Assembly (NCBI GenBank): GCA_910576935.1
Contig: CAJTKG010000039.1
Span: 1 to 23,730 of the forward strand
DNA from: an uncultured Muribaculaceae bacterium
Lineage (GTDB): Bacteria > Bacteroidota > Bacteroidia > Bacteroidales > Muribaculaceae
Direction: 5' to 3'
DNA: 23,730 bases
Of this stretch, positions 23,649 to 23,730 are shown piece by piece (within the stretch, counting starts at the first letter, position 1; every line of letters starts with the position of its first letter). The notes beneath the pieces were generated by a model. The model worked only from the letters and a program-made list of their open reading frames with translations, did not search any database and had not been told where the DNA came from. The position numbers and the translations under genes are program-made.

Positions 23649-23730
23649 TTAGTCGAGGCTGACGAAGAAATGGGCGATTAAGCTCAGAGCAATAATAAAT
23701 AATATGTCACAGAGATTAAAGGCCTCCCAA
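23649..23730 (-). CDS. Possible 3' end of a membrane-protein gene (runs off the right edge)
   Basis: Reading the minus strand from the window edge gives 26 codons and a TAA stop at 23649-23651: WEAFNLCDILFIIALSLIAH then FFVSLD. The stretch is strongly hydrophobic and would form one transmembrane helix at a protein C-terminus. A gene convergent with the DUF3108-like gene would fit the hairpin between them. The fragment is too short for a family call. A competing reading is a plus-strand start at 23704 (MSQRLKAS), so this stays tentative. Confidence 0.35.
   Translation of the reverse strand, partial: WEAFNLCDILFIIALSLIAHFFVSLD

Noticed and set aside
23704..23730. Plus-strand gene start MSQRLKAS at the right edge
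   Set aside because: Only nine codons are visible and no promoter is seen; the minus-strand hydrophobic frame is slightly more convincing.

Overview
The window reads as chromosomal DNA of a gut-type member of the Bacteroidales, most likely Muribaculaceae-like. The evidence is a complete core type IX secretion (T9SS) locus, several cargo proteins ending in T9SS C-terminal sorting domains, promoters with the Bacteroidetes -7 consensus TAnnTTTG, weak or absent Shine-Dalgarno sites, and a rubrerythrin typical of anaerobes. The genus cannot be fixed from the sequence alone.

Layout, left to right. Positions 1-~385 hold the 5' end of an IS1182-like transposase and the adjacent end of that element, with a strong hairpin. 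Positions 424-975 encode a reverse rubrerythrin (minus strand). Positions 1156-10330 are a compact minus-strand gene series. In transcription order it is a NAGPA-type phosphodiester glycosidase (7790-10330), a beta-propeller (6865-7767), a secreted zinc amidase (4446-6863), a second propeller (3582-4418) and a second amidase (1156-3579). Gaps are 22, 1, 27 and 2 nt, and a bidirectional terminator closes the series. Positions 10575-13112 encode a paralogous phosphodiester glycosidase with its own promoter and terminator. Positions 13248-14591 encode an AAA+ ATPase with a DUF4143 C-terminus. Four regularly spaced 33-bp repeats separate it from a divergent gene for a small secreted protein (14836-15354). 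Positions 15437-22409 are the T9SS operon on the minus strand, porT-porP-gldK-gldL-gldM-gldN. A divergent gene for a secreted DUF3108-like protein follows (22709-23437). The right edge may hold the 3' end of a membrane-protein gene.

The two large blocks fit together. The T9SS operon encodes the inner-membrane motor (GldL/M), the periplasmic ring (GldK/N), the PorP/SprF-type beta-barrel and PorT. Four large proteins in the neighbouring block (two amidases, two phosphodiester glycosidases) end in T9SS-type C-terminal domains and are its likely cargo. The glycosidase family hydrolyses GlcNAc-alpha-1-phosphate diesters, which is the bond type that links wall teichoic acid to peptidoglycan. Amidase_3 enzymes cut the peptide stem from MurNAc. 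The most interesting hypothesis here is therefore a secreted cell-wall-dismantling system acting on Gram-positive walls. Each amidase is preceded, almost without a gap, by a propeller that has a signal peptide but no sorting domain and would stay in the periplasm. This propeller-amidase cassette is present twice and could be a dedicated chaperone, inhibitor or immunity pairing. That functional reading is inference; the gene arrangement and motifs are seen directly.
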